DNA from: Aliikangiella maris
Lineage (GTDB): Bacteria > Pseudomonadota > Gammaproteobacteria > Enterobacterales > Kangiellaceae
Length of the DNA: 64,000 nucleotides
Reading direction: 5' to 3'
Assembly (NCBI RefSeq): GCF_040719265.1
Contig: NZ_JBFDAH010000013.1
Coordinates: 52,913 to 116,912 of the forward strand
Shown: positions 18,501-28,443 of the stretch, piece by piece
Layout: each line of letters begins with the position of its first letter
How positions within the stretch are numbered: position 1 is the stretch's first letter
Position numbers and translations under genes: made by a program
Notes under the pieces: model-generated
The model's database searches: none
What the model saw: only the letters and a program-made list of their open reading frames with translations
Told to the model about the DNA's origin: nothing

Positions 18501-18957
18501 TCATCATCAGACTCCTAATTTATATATTGCTCATAAAGCAGCATTATCAAAATTTGCTGATAGAAAACTTACTTATGGCTTTAGTATGACTTTCCTATTA
18601 TTTACTATTGTAATTATCAGCTTACTAGCAGCAGGTCTGGTGCGACTTAACTCACAATCTGTGATGACGAATGCCCAACAAGTCATTGCAACTCGAGCCT
18701 TCTTTGCCGCGGAATCAGGTGCTCAATTACAAGCACTACAAATTTTTCCGGTCGCAGGTGGTAGTGGCGCATGCAGCAATCAGAATTTTAGTTTTAATAC
18801 TTCGGGGTTAAATGGTTGCCAAGCTAATACAACCTGCAATGCCATTACAATTAACGGCATTAATTATTTTCAAATAATCAGCCAAGGTCAATGCAATTTG
18901 GGCACACCTCTCCAATCCAGCCGAACAATTGAAGTAAGATTACGCGAGATCAATTAA
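18490..18957 (+). CDS. mshP: MSHA protein MshP (PilX/GspK-like)
   Basis: A 155-residue protein with a longer N-terminal leader, then GFSMTFLLFTIVIISLLAAG, a prepilin-like helix lacking Glu5. Lack of Glu5 is typical of the GspK/PilX class that caps the pilus tip. Four Cys are in the C-terminal half. I chose ATG 18490, which overlaps mshO. It is the last recognisable msh gene: the mshQ gene that normally follows is not present. Confidence 0.8.
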   Translation: MCLNHHQTPNLYIAHKAALSKFADRKLTYGFSMTFLLFTIVIISLLAAGLVRLNSQSVMTNAQQVIATRAFFAAESGAQLQALQIFPVAGGSGACSNQNFSFNTSGLNGCQANTTCNAITINGINYFQIISQGQCNLGTPLQSSRTIEVRLREIN

Positions 18958-19352
18958 CATACTTCTGCATAAAGTAACTCAACAATAACATCTGTCAACC
19001 AACTTCACGGATGTCTTTCAATTGAGTCAGCCAAATAACAGACAATGGACTATTGTTAATTCGAGCAATCCACTTAAGCTTTTAAATCCTTTCGTTCAAT
19101 GTAACAAATAACTTAAAAAAATTCCTTATTTTCAAAATTAAATCTTTTCTTCAATTAATTAATAACAAGGTTTTACGAAAAACTATTCATTAAAAACAAC
19201 CTTATACACATTCTCAAAATTGAATGTTGATAATTTTATATTCTTCATAATTATCATCTTAATTATTCAAGTTGGTAGAATTAGTCCTGTTTTTCATGGC
19301 AACATAACAACTAGCAAAGATTGAATAATAAAATTAACGGGAGATCACATCT
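18958..19352. other. intergenic region after the MSHA operon
   Basis: About 395 AT-rich bases between mshP and the collagenase gene. I see no trace of mshQ, no clear terminator and no coding frame of note. A promoter for the collagenase gene probably lies in the last 100 bases. Confidence 0.5.
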
Positions 19353-21329
19353 ATGAATTATCACCAAGTATTCTTGGTTTTATTATTGCTAACGCTTCTT
19401 GTTGCCTGTGATGATCAGGCGCAAGATTCAGTTACTCGACTCAGATTGCAAGAAGTCAGATCACAAGAAGTTAGTACAGATAAATCTGAGGTAAAAGAAA
19501 ACACTCAACAAACACAGGTTAACCAAAATAAATTAAACAAGGAAGTTGCAGATGAGTCAGTTAAGCCCGTAAAAAAGGTTTCACTCAAGTATTTTAACGA
19601 TTCAAAAGATTTTACTGAAAATGTTACCTCATTACTCAGCAGTCAGCTCGATTATTGGCAACCAGCGTTTAATCATGCCGCAAAAGCTCGTTTGCAAGAT
19701 GTTAGCAAAGCAATTATTTATTTCGCTCAAAATGACAAAATTGACAATCCAAATTTGGATCATTTGCTTTATTACCTAAGAGCCTACAGCTACTTTGGTC
19801 CCATCGATACATTGCAAGCCGCAGACTGGCAGGCACTAGATGAAGCTTTACTTGCGGTAGCCAATATGCCGGATTTTCATGCCGCTAACGATGCAGCATT
19901 GCGTATAAATGAACACTATGTTGTCAGTTTATATCGCTACTATCCCGAAGAGAGAATGCAAGCTCGCTTTCAACCACATATTGATCATTTAAATCGACTC
20001 TTAAATCATTTATCTAAACAAAATATGCAAAGCAAACAGTTTGATTTTACCTTATGGGAGACATTGCGTAGTTTTGGTTTTTTACCCTATTTTTCTTCAC
20101 GAGCAAAAACTGAAGATTTGAAAAAAATACTCGCGAATGATCAATCGCTAACAAATACCATCATAGCATTTGCCAATAGTCAAAATATCATACGAAAAAA
20201 AGATCAATGGCCATTGAAAAATATTTTTTGGATTTTAGCGCAAACGTATCGAGTGATTGATGATAAAGCAAAAGAAAAAATGGATAAAACCGCTTGGCAA
20301 GTCGCCAAAGGAATAAAAGACTCAACCAGCTTACTAACTGCTAAAACATTTTTCACTCAAGTTTACTTAGTCAACACTTATCGCGGCAAATCGGAATGTG
20401 AAAAAAAAGATAGTTTTTTAAATAATAAATGTCTATACCCAACCGAACAAGAAGCCTTACCAATTAAACACACTTGTTCAGAAACAATTTTTATTCGTGC
20501 TCAAGCGATGACTGAGAAAGATCTCAAAACAACCTGTCGTAAATTAACAGACAAAGAAGATTTTTTTCATCAAACTTTAAAAACCAATCGTCAGCCAGTT
20601 CCGAATGATTTTAATCAGTTATTAAGAGTTGTTATTTTTGATCATCCCGCACAGTACAATATCAATGGCCAGTTAATTTTTGATATTGGCACTAACAACG
20701 GCGGCATGTATATTGAAGGTACACCACAAAACCCAGAAAATATTCCTTCATTCTATTCTTATGAAGCTCATTGGTTGCGTCCTGAATTAGTGGTATGGAA
20801 TTTAAGTCACGAATATATTCATTATCTTGATGGTCGCTATGTTAAATACGATACTTTTGGACATTTTAAATCGCATATTGTCTGGTGGACTGAAGGACTG
20901 GCTGAATATATTTCTAAGCAGGGAGAATATAATGAGCGAGCAATGCGATTATTAGCAGAAACAGCGGAGAACAAACGCCCAACTCTTCAACAGATTTTTA
21001 AAACAGCCTACGCTGATGGTGTTGAATTTACTTACCAATGGAGTTTTTTGGCACATGTCTATTTGTGGCAACACCATGCAGATGATATGTTAAAACTCAA
21101 ACACTTTTTAACCACGGACTATTTTGATGGTTATAAAGAACATTTATCTAAAATGGAAAGGCATCAAGCAGGTTTCGCTCAATTTTTACAAAAAACTTTT
21201 GAAACAATTGATCAGCAAAAGCTTGCTAAAGAAGGTGATGGTCCGCGCAAGCTTTATCATTATGCTTACCGCCCTTATTTAACACCAGCTTACTTAACGA
21301 TGAATTCGCAACATCAGCATCATCAATAA
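19353..21329 (+). CDS. peptidase M9 (Vibrio-type) collagenase lipoprotein
   Basis: A 658-residue zinc metalloprotease of family M9. A lipoprotein signal (LLVAC, Cys19) means it is probably anchored in the outer membrane. A charged linker runs to about residue 75, followed by the M9 N-terminal helical domain (about 80-330) and the catalytic domain. HEYIH (about residues 486-490) supplies two zinc ligands and the catalytic Glu, and the Glu in WTEGLAEY (about 514) the third ligand. It lacks the C-terminal PKD or collagen-binding domains of larger collagenases. The ATG has GGGAG upstream. It is probably used to degrade collagen-like protein. Confidence 0.88.
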   Translation: MNYHQVFLVLLLLTLLVACDDQAQDSVTRLRLQEVRSQEVSTDKSEVKENTQQTQVNQNKLNKEVADESVKPVKKVSLKYFNDSKDFTENVTSLLSSQLDYWQPAFNHAAKARLQDVSKAIIYFAQNDKIDNPNLDHLLYYLRAYSYFGPIDTLQAADWQALDEALLAVANMPDFHAANDAALRINEHYVVSLYRYYPEERMQARFQPHIDHLNRLLNHLSKQNMQSKQFDFTLWETLRSFGFLPYFSSRAKTEDLKKILANDQSLTNTIIAFANSQNIIRKKDQWPLKNIFWILAQTYRVIDDKAKEKMDKTAWQVAKGIKDSTSLLTAKTFFTQVYLVNTYRGKSECEKKDSFLNNKCLYPTEQEALPIKHTCSETIFIRAQAMTEKDLKTTCRKLTDKEDFFHQTLKTNRQPVPNDFNQLLRVVIFDHPAQYNINGQLIFDIGTNNGGMYIEGTPQNPENIPSFYSYEAHWLRPELVVWNLSHEYIHYLDGRYVKYDTFGHFKSHIVWWTEGLAEYISKQGEYNERAMRLLAETAENKRPTLQQIFKTAYADGVEFTYQWSFLAHVYLWQHHADDMLKLKHFLTTDYFDGYKEHLSKMERHQAGFAQFLQKTFETIDQQKLAKEGDGPRKLYHYAYRPYLTPAYLTMNSQHQHHQ

Positions 21330-21402
21330 CAAAGTAAATTAATAGGTGAGCAGGTTAAATACTCACTTACTTCTACTCAATTTTCAGAGAAATCAGTTAC
21401 AA

Positions 21403-21438
21403 AAAAGAGTGCTAAAAATAAACTTTTAGCACTCTTTA
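21403..21438. terminator. bidirectional intrinsic terminator
   Basis: AAAGAGTGCTAAAA and TTTTAGCACTCTTT form a 14-bp stem with a 6-base loop between two convergent genes (the collagenase and the large surface protein), with A and T tails on either side. Confidence 0.85.
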
Positions 21439-21500
21439 AAATGACTTTATCTGTTTTTTTAAATCAATTGAATTAACAATCTAAAATTTACTCAGTAAAG

Positions 21501-24500
21501 TTATAATGATATTTCATCACCATCTTTAACACCATTGCCATTGGTATCTGGATTATATGGATCTGTTTTTGCCTGATACTCTTGTAAATTAGTTAAACCA
21601 TCATTATCAGAATCTAATTGGCTGTCATTTGCATTATTATCGTCAAAACCATAATGTTGCTCCCACCAACCAGGAATGCCATCTGCTTCACTGTCTGTCA
21701 CTTCTAAAGGCGTTAGCTCAACACCCAAATCAGTTTTAACTACGGCAATGATATCACCTGAATCTGGCACTACATTTACAATATCACCATTGAGTATCAA
21801 TTTTCCTTTTTCGTCATAATTGTCAGCATCCAGAAAACGTACGCTTGTTCGATGATAAGTTACCATAAAATCACTCAACCACAATAGTGCATTATATCGT
21901 GTATTAATACTATCTACCTTAGTCATGCTACTAGCGTCAAAAATACTGCCAGTGCTTAAAGCGAATTGTGTTTTGTCATAGGAGAACGCTAACCCACTGG
22001 TGTGTCCTAAATTATTATAAAATGATTTACCAGTTGCGGATATTTTTCCTGTTTGTTGGTCAATATCGATAAAGTTCAACTCAATTGGGCTATCTGATAC
22101 TCTAAAATAGACAACTCTTTGCATTGCTTCGTTCCAGTAAAATGATGCATACTCCACATTGATTGCTTGGCTATCAGTAACTGCACCATTCTCGTCAATG
22201 ACAAAGTAATGGCCTATCCAACCAAAGTAATGCTCTTCTACCGCTAAAGTGTAATTACCAACATCCATTATTTTAGCGGCGCTTCTGATTAAACTGGTAT
22301 AACTTTGTTCAGTACTATTAGGTGTTGCTGAAATCTGACGAATCAATCCATTATCATAATTTAAGTAGAGTTGTTTTCTGCTTTTAGAGATTGTCATGCT
22401 CCAAGGTGTATCGTAACGAACACCGTTATCAAATCCAATGATTAACGGATTTACATAACGCTTTTCAGCAATCGACCAACGATAGATACGTGCATTTTCA
22501 CTATCAAGCAAATAAATCATATCATCCGTATACTGAATATCGCTTGGGTTATAATTTGGAATGGTGCTCGAATAATCACACTGATTGCCTTGACCATGTT
22601 CAGATAAATAACAAGCTGAATCAAGCGGATAGGCATCCAAGGTTAATTGACTGTTTAACTCTGATTGAGTATAGCCTTCATTCCAACTATCAGGATAACC
22701 GTCATGGTCGGTATCAATTGCAGCGGCAGGATCATTAGGGAATCCATCTGCGACATTAGGGATACTATCACCGTCGACATCATCATTAGCCGTGAATTGA
22801 GTAATATTTAATACACTTTTTTGGCTAGTTAAAATTAAATGGCTATTACCGGTGGATACCGTCGCCACAAATTTTTCTGCCATTGTATAGCTCTCTAAAA
22901 TATCACCTTGCTGACTAATTCTTTTAAGTTGCGTCTGTGAACCAGCATCATTAATAACGACCGTTTGTGATGCAGGTAATGCAAATATTGCATCAAAGTA
23001 TTGTCCTGTTCGAGCTTGCCAGTTTAATGAGGTTGCATTAATAATATCGCCATTACCATAATAAACATGTGCGCCATCAACTGATACAGTGAAAGGTGCA
23101 AAAAAGATATAGCGAGAATCTGGTACAGGAACATTGATTTCCTCTTCAGAAACAGCGCCCGTTGATTGATCAATCACCTTATAACGTGCTGACAATATTG
23201 AGTTTCTATCAACAAAATAAGCGCGGCTTTTATTCTCATCCCAGTGATAGCGACGAGAGTCATTACCCGAATAAGATCCAGCATTAAAAGAATTACCATT
23301 CTTACTATAAACTCTTGAATTTTGAGCACTGTCAACCATTAAATAGTTTCCAGCAGCAAGTAATTGGGTAATTGCACCACTTGCCGAATCTAAAATCTGT
23401 TCTACTTGAGTATTTTGTCGATCAAGATAAGTGATCAGTCCATTATCATATCCAAGATAAATTCGATCATGTGATGGCACATATTCAAACAGAGTAGGAT
23501 AGCTGCCTGAAATTCCTGCAAGCTCAATCGGCGTTTCAAAATGTTGACTTACCAGATTGTAAGGCACTAATAAATTTTCACTTTCAACATGAAAATAAAT
23601 CAGTTCATCATCAATAGTCACGACTGATTGACTATTTTGTTGGCCAAGCAATTCTGTATAGCAAGCGCCATTGCGAGCGTCGGATAATTTGTGACAGTTG
23701 ATATTGTTTGGTAATTCATCCGCATTATCACCAACGCCATCTTCATCAGTATCAGCCCACTCAGTTGGATCTAATGGAAATGCATCTTTTGAATCAACTA
23801 CACCATCATTATCATCGTCAGCATCCGCATTATTACCTAATCCATCCTTATCACTGTCAATCCATTCCGTGTTATCTAACGGGAATTCGTCATCGATATC
23901 ATTGACATTGTCTCCGTCTGAATCGCTCGTTCGACCACAACCTGTTTGTGGATTAACAATTTCGCCAGGCAGAGTATTGGCACATAAATCGATCACATCT
24001 GGTACACCATCATTATCGGTATCTCCGTCAGGCGCATGTGTAACATTAATATAAAAAGCTTGGCTGTTAATACCACCTAAGTCATTTGCAACGGTCAATA
24101 CAACCAAATGTTGACCTAATTGATTTTCAGTTGGTTGCCAGCGAACAATACCAGTTAGACTATCAACCATCATGCCTTGTGGCTGTTTCACCAAGCGAAA
24201 ACTATGTGTCAAGTTTTCATCTGCCGCAACCGCGCGATACAAATAAGCATATTCAGCATAAGCTTGCTCGACAGGCTCACTGATAATTTTCGGCAGCTTG
24301 TCTCGCTCAGTTAATAAACTGACTGTGGCAATATTTGAAAACTGATTTTGAGCACTAACACTGAAAGTAAAACTATCAGCAGAACCCAATGCTGCATTAG
24401 GTGTATAAGTATAAACCGGACCAGAACCAGAAAGCGTTCCAAATTTTGGCGCTTGTTCAAGGTGGTAAGTTAGATAATTATTTGCTGCATCTAAAGCTCT

Positions 24501-25577
24501 AACACGAATTTGGGTAGGTTCGTTCAAAGCAACCACATGTTCTGACGCATAAGCAGTTGGCGGTGCAGTCGTGGCAACATCAACCTGTAAGTAATAGGCT
24601 TGTGTATCAACTAACCCCGTTGTGTCAGTCGCTAAAACGACAACCGGATAAGTCGCACTTAATCCAGAAGATGGTGTCCAATTGATCATGCCACTATTGA
24701 CATCAATTTGCATTTCTCTGGGACCTTCAATTAGCTGATAAGTCACATAATCATTGGCATCATAATTTTCAGCAACAACCTGATACTGATAAGCCATACC
24801 GGCATAAGCATAAACCACGGGGTTACTGACAATAACAGGGGCTTGTGCAATATCGCTAACAGTTAATTCAAAAGTTTGTATATCACTTTTACCTTCATCA
24901 TCGATTACCGCAATCGTAACAGTATGTATCCCCACGTGACTGCCATTGGGGTTCCATTGAACCAGTCCTTCTGCAGCATCGATCGTCATACCTTGCGGTG
25001 CACTAGTCAAATAATAAGCTAGCGGATCATTATCGATATCACTGGCACTTATTTGATAAAGATATTGATTACCCTCTTGAATGACAGTTAAAGGATTGCT
25101 ATCAATTATGGGCGCATGATTGTTTGGATTGTTCTCACTAACAATAATTGTCGCGGTGGCTGTATTGGAAAAGAGTGAGCCCGCACTGACTGAAAATTCA
25201 ATATAATCAACACCAATGAATCCTACATCAGGCGTATATCGGTACTGCGGTCCATAACCCGATATCACGCCGTGTTGGGGTGCTGTTTCTAAGTGAAAAG
25301 TCAGATAATCACCCTCTGCATCAAAAGCACTGACACGAATTGACGTCGTTACATCTTTTTCAATTTGGTGAGTACTATTATATGCCACTGGTGCAGTATC
25401 ACTGGCTAATGAAAATAACCAAGGTGAAATAGGATTGGTTAATGTTGATTGAGTTTTATTTTGTTGAGTTGATGATGTTAAATATTGTGTGCTAAGTTGA
25501 TTTGATTCTTTAGCAGAAATCGTTACAGCGAATAACATTGCCAGATTAATACCTAGCAAACGTATAAGCGCATTCAT
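21501..25577 (-). CDS. large exported cadherin-like / thrombospondin-3 repeat protein
   Basis: About 1,358 residues with an N-terminal signal peptide (LLGINLAMLFAVTISAKE). Residues ~50-520 hold alternating Ig/cadherin-like repeats (two with SNTATATI/SNIATVSL ends and three Cadg-type with QWNP/NWTP/RWQP motifs). Residues ~520-625 hold calcium-binding thrombospondin type 3 repeats (DSDGDNVNDIDDEFPLDN). Two related propeller-like regions follow (YLGYDNGLI and YLNYDNGLI are equivalent strands), with another Asp-rich repeat between them. The C-terminus is an EF-hand-like segment (DSDNDGLTNLQEYQAKTDP). I chose ATG 25577 because AGGGAG precedes it. No catalytic domain is visible; an adhesive or structural surface role is inferred. 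Confidence 0.75.
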   Translation of the reverse strand: MNALIRLLGINLAMLFAVTISAKESNQLSTQYLTSSTQQNKTQSTLTNPISPWLFSLASDTAPVAYNSTHQIEKDVTTSIRVSAFDAEGDYLTFHLETAPQHGVISGYGPQYRYTPDVGFIGVDYIEFSVSAGSLFSNTATATIIVSENNPNNHAPIIDSNPLTVIQEGNQYLYQISASDIDNDPLAYYLTSAPQGMTIDAAEGLVQWNPNGSHVGIHTVTIAVIDDEGKSDIQTFELTVSDIAQAPVIVSNPVVYAYAGMAYQYQVVAENYDANDYVTYQLIEGPREMQIDVNSGMINWTPSSGLSATYPVVVLATDTTGLVDTQAYYLQVDVATTAPPTAYASEHVVALNEPTQIRVRALDAANNYLTYHLEQAPKFGTLSGSGPVYTYTPNAALGSADSFTFSVSAQNQFSNIATVSLLTERDKLPKIISEPVEQAYAEYAYLYRAVAADENLTHSFRLVKQPQGMMVDSLTGIVRWQPTENQLGQHLVVLTVANDLGGINSQAFYINVTHAPDGDTDNDGVPDVIDLCANTLPGEIVNPQTGCGRTSDSDGDNVNDIDDEFPLDNTEWIDSDKDGLGNNADADDDNDGVVDSKDAFPLDPTEWADTDEDGVGDNADELPNNINCHKLSDARNGACYTELLGQQNSQSVVTIDDELIYFHVESENLLVPYNLVSQHFETPIELAGISGSYPTLFEYVPSHDRIYLGYDNGLITYLDRQNTQVEQILDSASGAITQLLAAGNYLMVDSAQNSRVYSKNGNSFNAGSYSGNDSRRYHWDENKSRAYFVDRNSILSARYKVIDQSTGAVSEEEINVPVPDSRYIFFAPFTVSVDGAHVYYGNGDIINATSLNWQARTGQYFDAIFALPASQTVVINDAGSQTQLKRISQQGDILESYTMAEKFVATVSTGNSHLILTSQKSVLNITQFTANDDVDGDSIPNVADGFPNDPAAAIDTDHDGYPDSWNEGYTQSELNSQLTLDAYPLDSACYLSEHGQGNQCDYSSTIPNYNPSDIQYTDDMIYLLDSENARIYRWSIAEKRYVNPLIIGFDNGVRYDTPWSMTISKSRKQLYLNYDNGLIRQISATPNSTEQSYTSLIRSAAKIMDVGNYTLAVEEHYFGWIGHYFVIDENGAVTDSQAINVEYASFYWNEAMQRVVYFRVSDSPIELNFIDIDQQTGKISATGKSFYNNLGHTSGLAFSYDKTQFALSTGSIFDASSMTKVDSINTRYNALLWLSDFMVTYHRTSVRFLDADNYDEKGKLILNGDIVNVVPDSGDIIAVVKTDLGVELTPLEVTDSEADGIPGWWEQHYGFDDNNANDSQLDSDNDGLTNLQEYQAKTDPYNPDTNGNGVKDGDEISL

Positions 25578-26211
25578 AAAATTCTCCCTATAAATATTGT
25601 GAAAAAGTTTCAACAATTTACGTGAAACAATTAATTTTGATGCTGGTGTTACTTTTCTTTTTTACAAATCATTTTGTACAAAATCTTGATGTACATTTTT
25701 ATCTAGATCTTGGCAACTTAACCCTAAAAAAGCAGATTGGTAACTCAATAAATAACCAGAATAATTTTGGCTAATAAATCTTTTCTCATTCAACTTAATA
25801 GCGTTAAGTCAAAACCATAATGAAGCGTATTTATGATTCTAAAATGATAAAAAAATTAAATAAATATGAATTTTGATTTTGTTATTTTTTAACGCGATTC
25901 ATTAATAGAAATGGCAAGTTATTAACAGAAAAAGGTACGAATTTATCAGCAAATTGAATTATTATTAGCACTATTTATTTTATAAAGAGAAAAATTAAAA
26001 ATAGATTTTTATGGTTATTTTGAATTCTGAAAATAAGCACTTGAGATTACTAATAAATTAAAATACTTTAAATAAGATGAATAGCAAAAATTTAAAAGTC
26101 AACCAAAAGACTGGTTGACTTTTTTTTCACAACATTTTTCGCTAATTTTTATTTTAAATTATTTGCACTAAAAAATTTGGTGAATTAAATTAATTCAGCA
26201 TAAAAATAATA
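25578..26211. other. AT-rich intergenic region
   Basis: About 630 bases between two minus-strand genes. It contains the terminator at 26094-26123 and presumably the promoter of the large surface protein near 25,650. I see no further gene. Confidence 0.5.
26094..26123 (-). terminator. intrinsic terminator of the carbonic anhydrase gene
   Basis: AAAAGTCAACCA and TGGTTGACTTTT form a 12-bp stem with a 6-base loop, about 90 bases downstream of the carbonic anhydrase stop. T-runs follow on both strands. Confidence 0.85.
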
Positions 26212-27585
26212 TCAAGGAATCGCTTGGAATCGCAAATTGATACCAGTTGAATCATCATAACCACGCAAATCAATATACCAAACACCCGCTTGTGGGTTAT
26301 TAAAAGTACAAGTCTCATTATTGCCATTTAGGTAAGGACGACAATCATAGGCAGAGGTAGTAGATTGAGCGCCATATCTCACATAAAGATCAGCATCACC
26401 ATTGCCGCCAGATATCGTTACGATAATTTTGCTGTACCCCTCAGCCAGATCGATATTATAACGCTGCCATTGGTTTCTAGTTACGCTAATATTTGAAATG
26501 TTAGAGTCAATTGGCTCGAGTCCACCTGACACTTCATTAACCGTCAGTGTAAATTCCGCAGAACCAGAAGCACCATCAGGATCGGTAGCTTGAATAGTCA
26601 TATTAAATTGACCGACTGCCGATGCACTGCCACTGATTTCGCCTGTTTGTGCATTAATACTTAACCAAGCCGGCGCCCCATTCATTGAATAAGTTAAGGT
26701 ATCACCGTCAGCATCAGTTGCATTAATAATACGACTAAAATTATCGCCTTCATCAACACTGCTTTGATAAGAAGCCTGTGCAAATTCAGGAGCGTGATTA
26801 TTAGACACCGGTTCAACATCAACAACAGCATGACTAATCACACGGCCATTGAGTGGTTGTACAGGACGATAGGTATCGTAACGTGTGCCATCTGCATTTT
26901 TAAATAAATCTTTAAATGCATCAATCTGCTCGGCAGACATCGTAATTGGTGTTGCCATGACAAACCAGTTAACAATTTCATTACAACCGGGTGTGGTTAA
27001 GGATCCGCGGTAGTTATACGCAGCGCGGTTTGCTGGTAACAAATTCGTTAAATTTGACGCAAGCTTAGCTCCAGCTTCATGACCATCTGGCAGATTACTG
27101 AAAATATTAGCTAATTGCTGATTAGTTGCACCTTCTTGAATCATAATGCCGATGACGGATGCATCAACCAATGTACCATGATCAAATTTCTTGTTTACAA
27201 AGTGAACTTCCAACGGAAAACGTTGGCCATCTATTGTGTGCTCACTACCGACGTGAAAGTGAAACTGGTCAAGGCGATATAAACTATGTTCAAACTCAGC
27301 GTAACGATTAACATAGGTGTTAACGGTATGCCCGTTATTTTCAACACTGACATCATCACCATTGTAGTGTGGTGTAATATATTTATTGCTTGCGACAACA
27401 TCAGCGGTAACGATATTAATTGGCGATTGAGCAGAACCATTACAAGCGGCATTAATTGTTCCCCAATCGGCGGGTTTGACGACATCACCGGTTTGGCCAT
27501 CGTAGCCCCATGTTGCCGAACTGACCTGGGTAGACATACTGTAGATGAGCGTTGTAGCTAAAGTAGCTACTAATTTAAATTTCAT
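26212..27585 (-). CDS. alpha-carbonic anhydrase with cadherin-like and PPC domains
   Basis: A 457-residue exported protein. After the signal peptide (ends near VSSA) comes an alpha-carbonic anhydrase domain (about 25-255): QSPINI, zinc ligands in FHFHVGSEH and VHFVNKK, and LTTPGCNEIVNW are all present, so it should hydrate CO2. Residues ~265-355 form a Cadg-type Ig-like repeat (DADGDTLTYSMNGAPAWLSI). The C-terminus (~365-457) is a PPC domain (DADLYVRYG...TCTFNNPQAGVWYIDL) usually found after secreted proteases. Ordinary bacterial alpha-CAs are near 250 residues, so the added modules are unusual and suggest surface or matrix attachment. Confidence 0.9.
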   Translation of the reverse strand: MKFKLVATLATTLIYSMSTQVSSATWGYDGQTGDVVKPADWGTINAACNGSAQSPINIVTADVVASNKYITPHYNGDDVSVENNGHTVNTYVNRYAEFEHSLYRLDQFHFHVGSEHTIDGQRFPLEVHFVNKKFDHGTLVDASVIGIMIQEGATNQQLANIFSNLPDGHEAGAKLASNLTNLLPANRAAYNYRGSLTTPGCNEIVNWFVMATPITMSAEQIDAFKDLFKNADGTRYDTYRPVQPLNGRVISHAVVDVEPVSNNHAPEFAQASYQSSVDEGDNFSRIINATDADGDTLTYSMNGAPAWLSINAQTGEISGSASAVGQFNMTIQATDPDGASGSAEFTLTVNEVSGGLEPIDSNISNISVTRNQWQRYNIDLAEGYSKIIVTISGGNGDADLYVRYGAQSTTSAYDCRPYLNGNNETCTFNNPQAGVWYIDLRGYDDSTGINLRFQAIP

Positions 27586-28047
27586 TGTTATCCCTCCTAA
27601 AGGAATATTTTGTCGTTATAATTTATGATCTTGGAATACTATTCTCTTAGTAATAGCTTTGTTATTTATAACCAAAAGTTTGATTATCTATCGATCATTG
27701 CACGAGAGAACAATTAATGTACAGCCGACATAAAGCGGGAACACGTACTTAAAACATCAGTTGTGACACAGTTCAATAAATTGTCAACAACAATAATTGC
27801 AGAATAATATTATGAAAATATATTTTTTATGCATTTACAATAAAGCTTAGGTGAATCAAGTGATAATAAATAGACTAGAAAAATGTTGGTGGGTCATTGA
27901 ATGATTAACAAACAATGAAAAGGTAAGCATAAACAACTCAACACACCAATGTGCAAAGTGGCAATCAAATAGTGATTAATCAATTGATCATCACCAATGC
28001 GTGATGCACTTTGATTTTGTCGATAAGTTTAGCAATATTAAATTGTG
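27586..28047. other. intergenic region with a 23-bp palindrome
   Basis: About 460 bases upstream of the carbonic anhydrase gene and downstream of the DUF3081-like gene. It contains the interrupted palindrome listed separately at 27972-27994. No further gene is visible. Confidence 0.5.
27972..27994. repeat. interrupted palindrome
   Basis: GTGAT, TA, ATCAATTGAT, C, ATCAC: a 10-bp perfect core palindrome flanked by matching 5-bp arms. It may be an operator or the base of a terminator for the DUF3081-like gene; there is no adjacent T-run of note. Confidence 0.55.
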
Positions 28048-28314
28048 CTACTTTTGTTTATATTTTTTATCAATATTTTCCATTTTCTCAAAAAATTGCA
28101 GATTATGAATTTGGTTATCACTATCCAATTCATATTTGTGGTGAAAAAATATCGACAAACAGACATGTTCATCACGAATAAACAAGGTATAGCCATCAAA
28201 ATCAGTACTGGCTATGAGGCCATTTAAAATGTATTCATTATCCTTCTTAGTACCGAAGTCAATTATTTTTTGAAAGGCTCTTAACGCCAGCTGTAAATCC
28301 AATCGGTTTTTCAT
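28048..28314 (-). CDS. DUF3081-like small protein
   Basis: An 88-residue protein. The pattern LRAFQKIIDFGTKKDNEYILNG followed by STDFDGYTLFIRD and VCLSIFFHHKYELD resembles DUF3081, a small cytosolic family of Shewanella, Vibrio and relatives with no known function. It lies downstream of hemH on the same strand, about 130 bases away. Confidence 0.7.
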   Translation of the reverse strand: MKNRLDLQLALRAFQKIIDFGTKKDNEYILNGLIASTDFDGYTLFIRDEHVCLSIFFHHKYELDSDNQIHNLQFFEKMENIDKKYKQK

Positions 28315-28443
28315 TTGCGCGCCTCAATATTTGAATAATCAATTTAAGTTTTTAAATCAAAAGCGATCAGGATTAAGCAACAATAAACCAGTGATAAAAT
28401 GAACCAGCAATAAATGATGGCTTTATGTGTAACCGCCAATATA

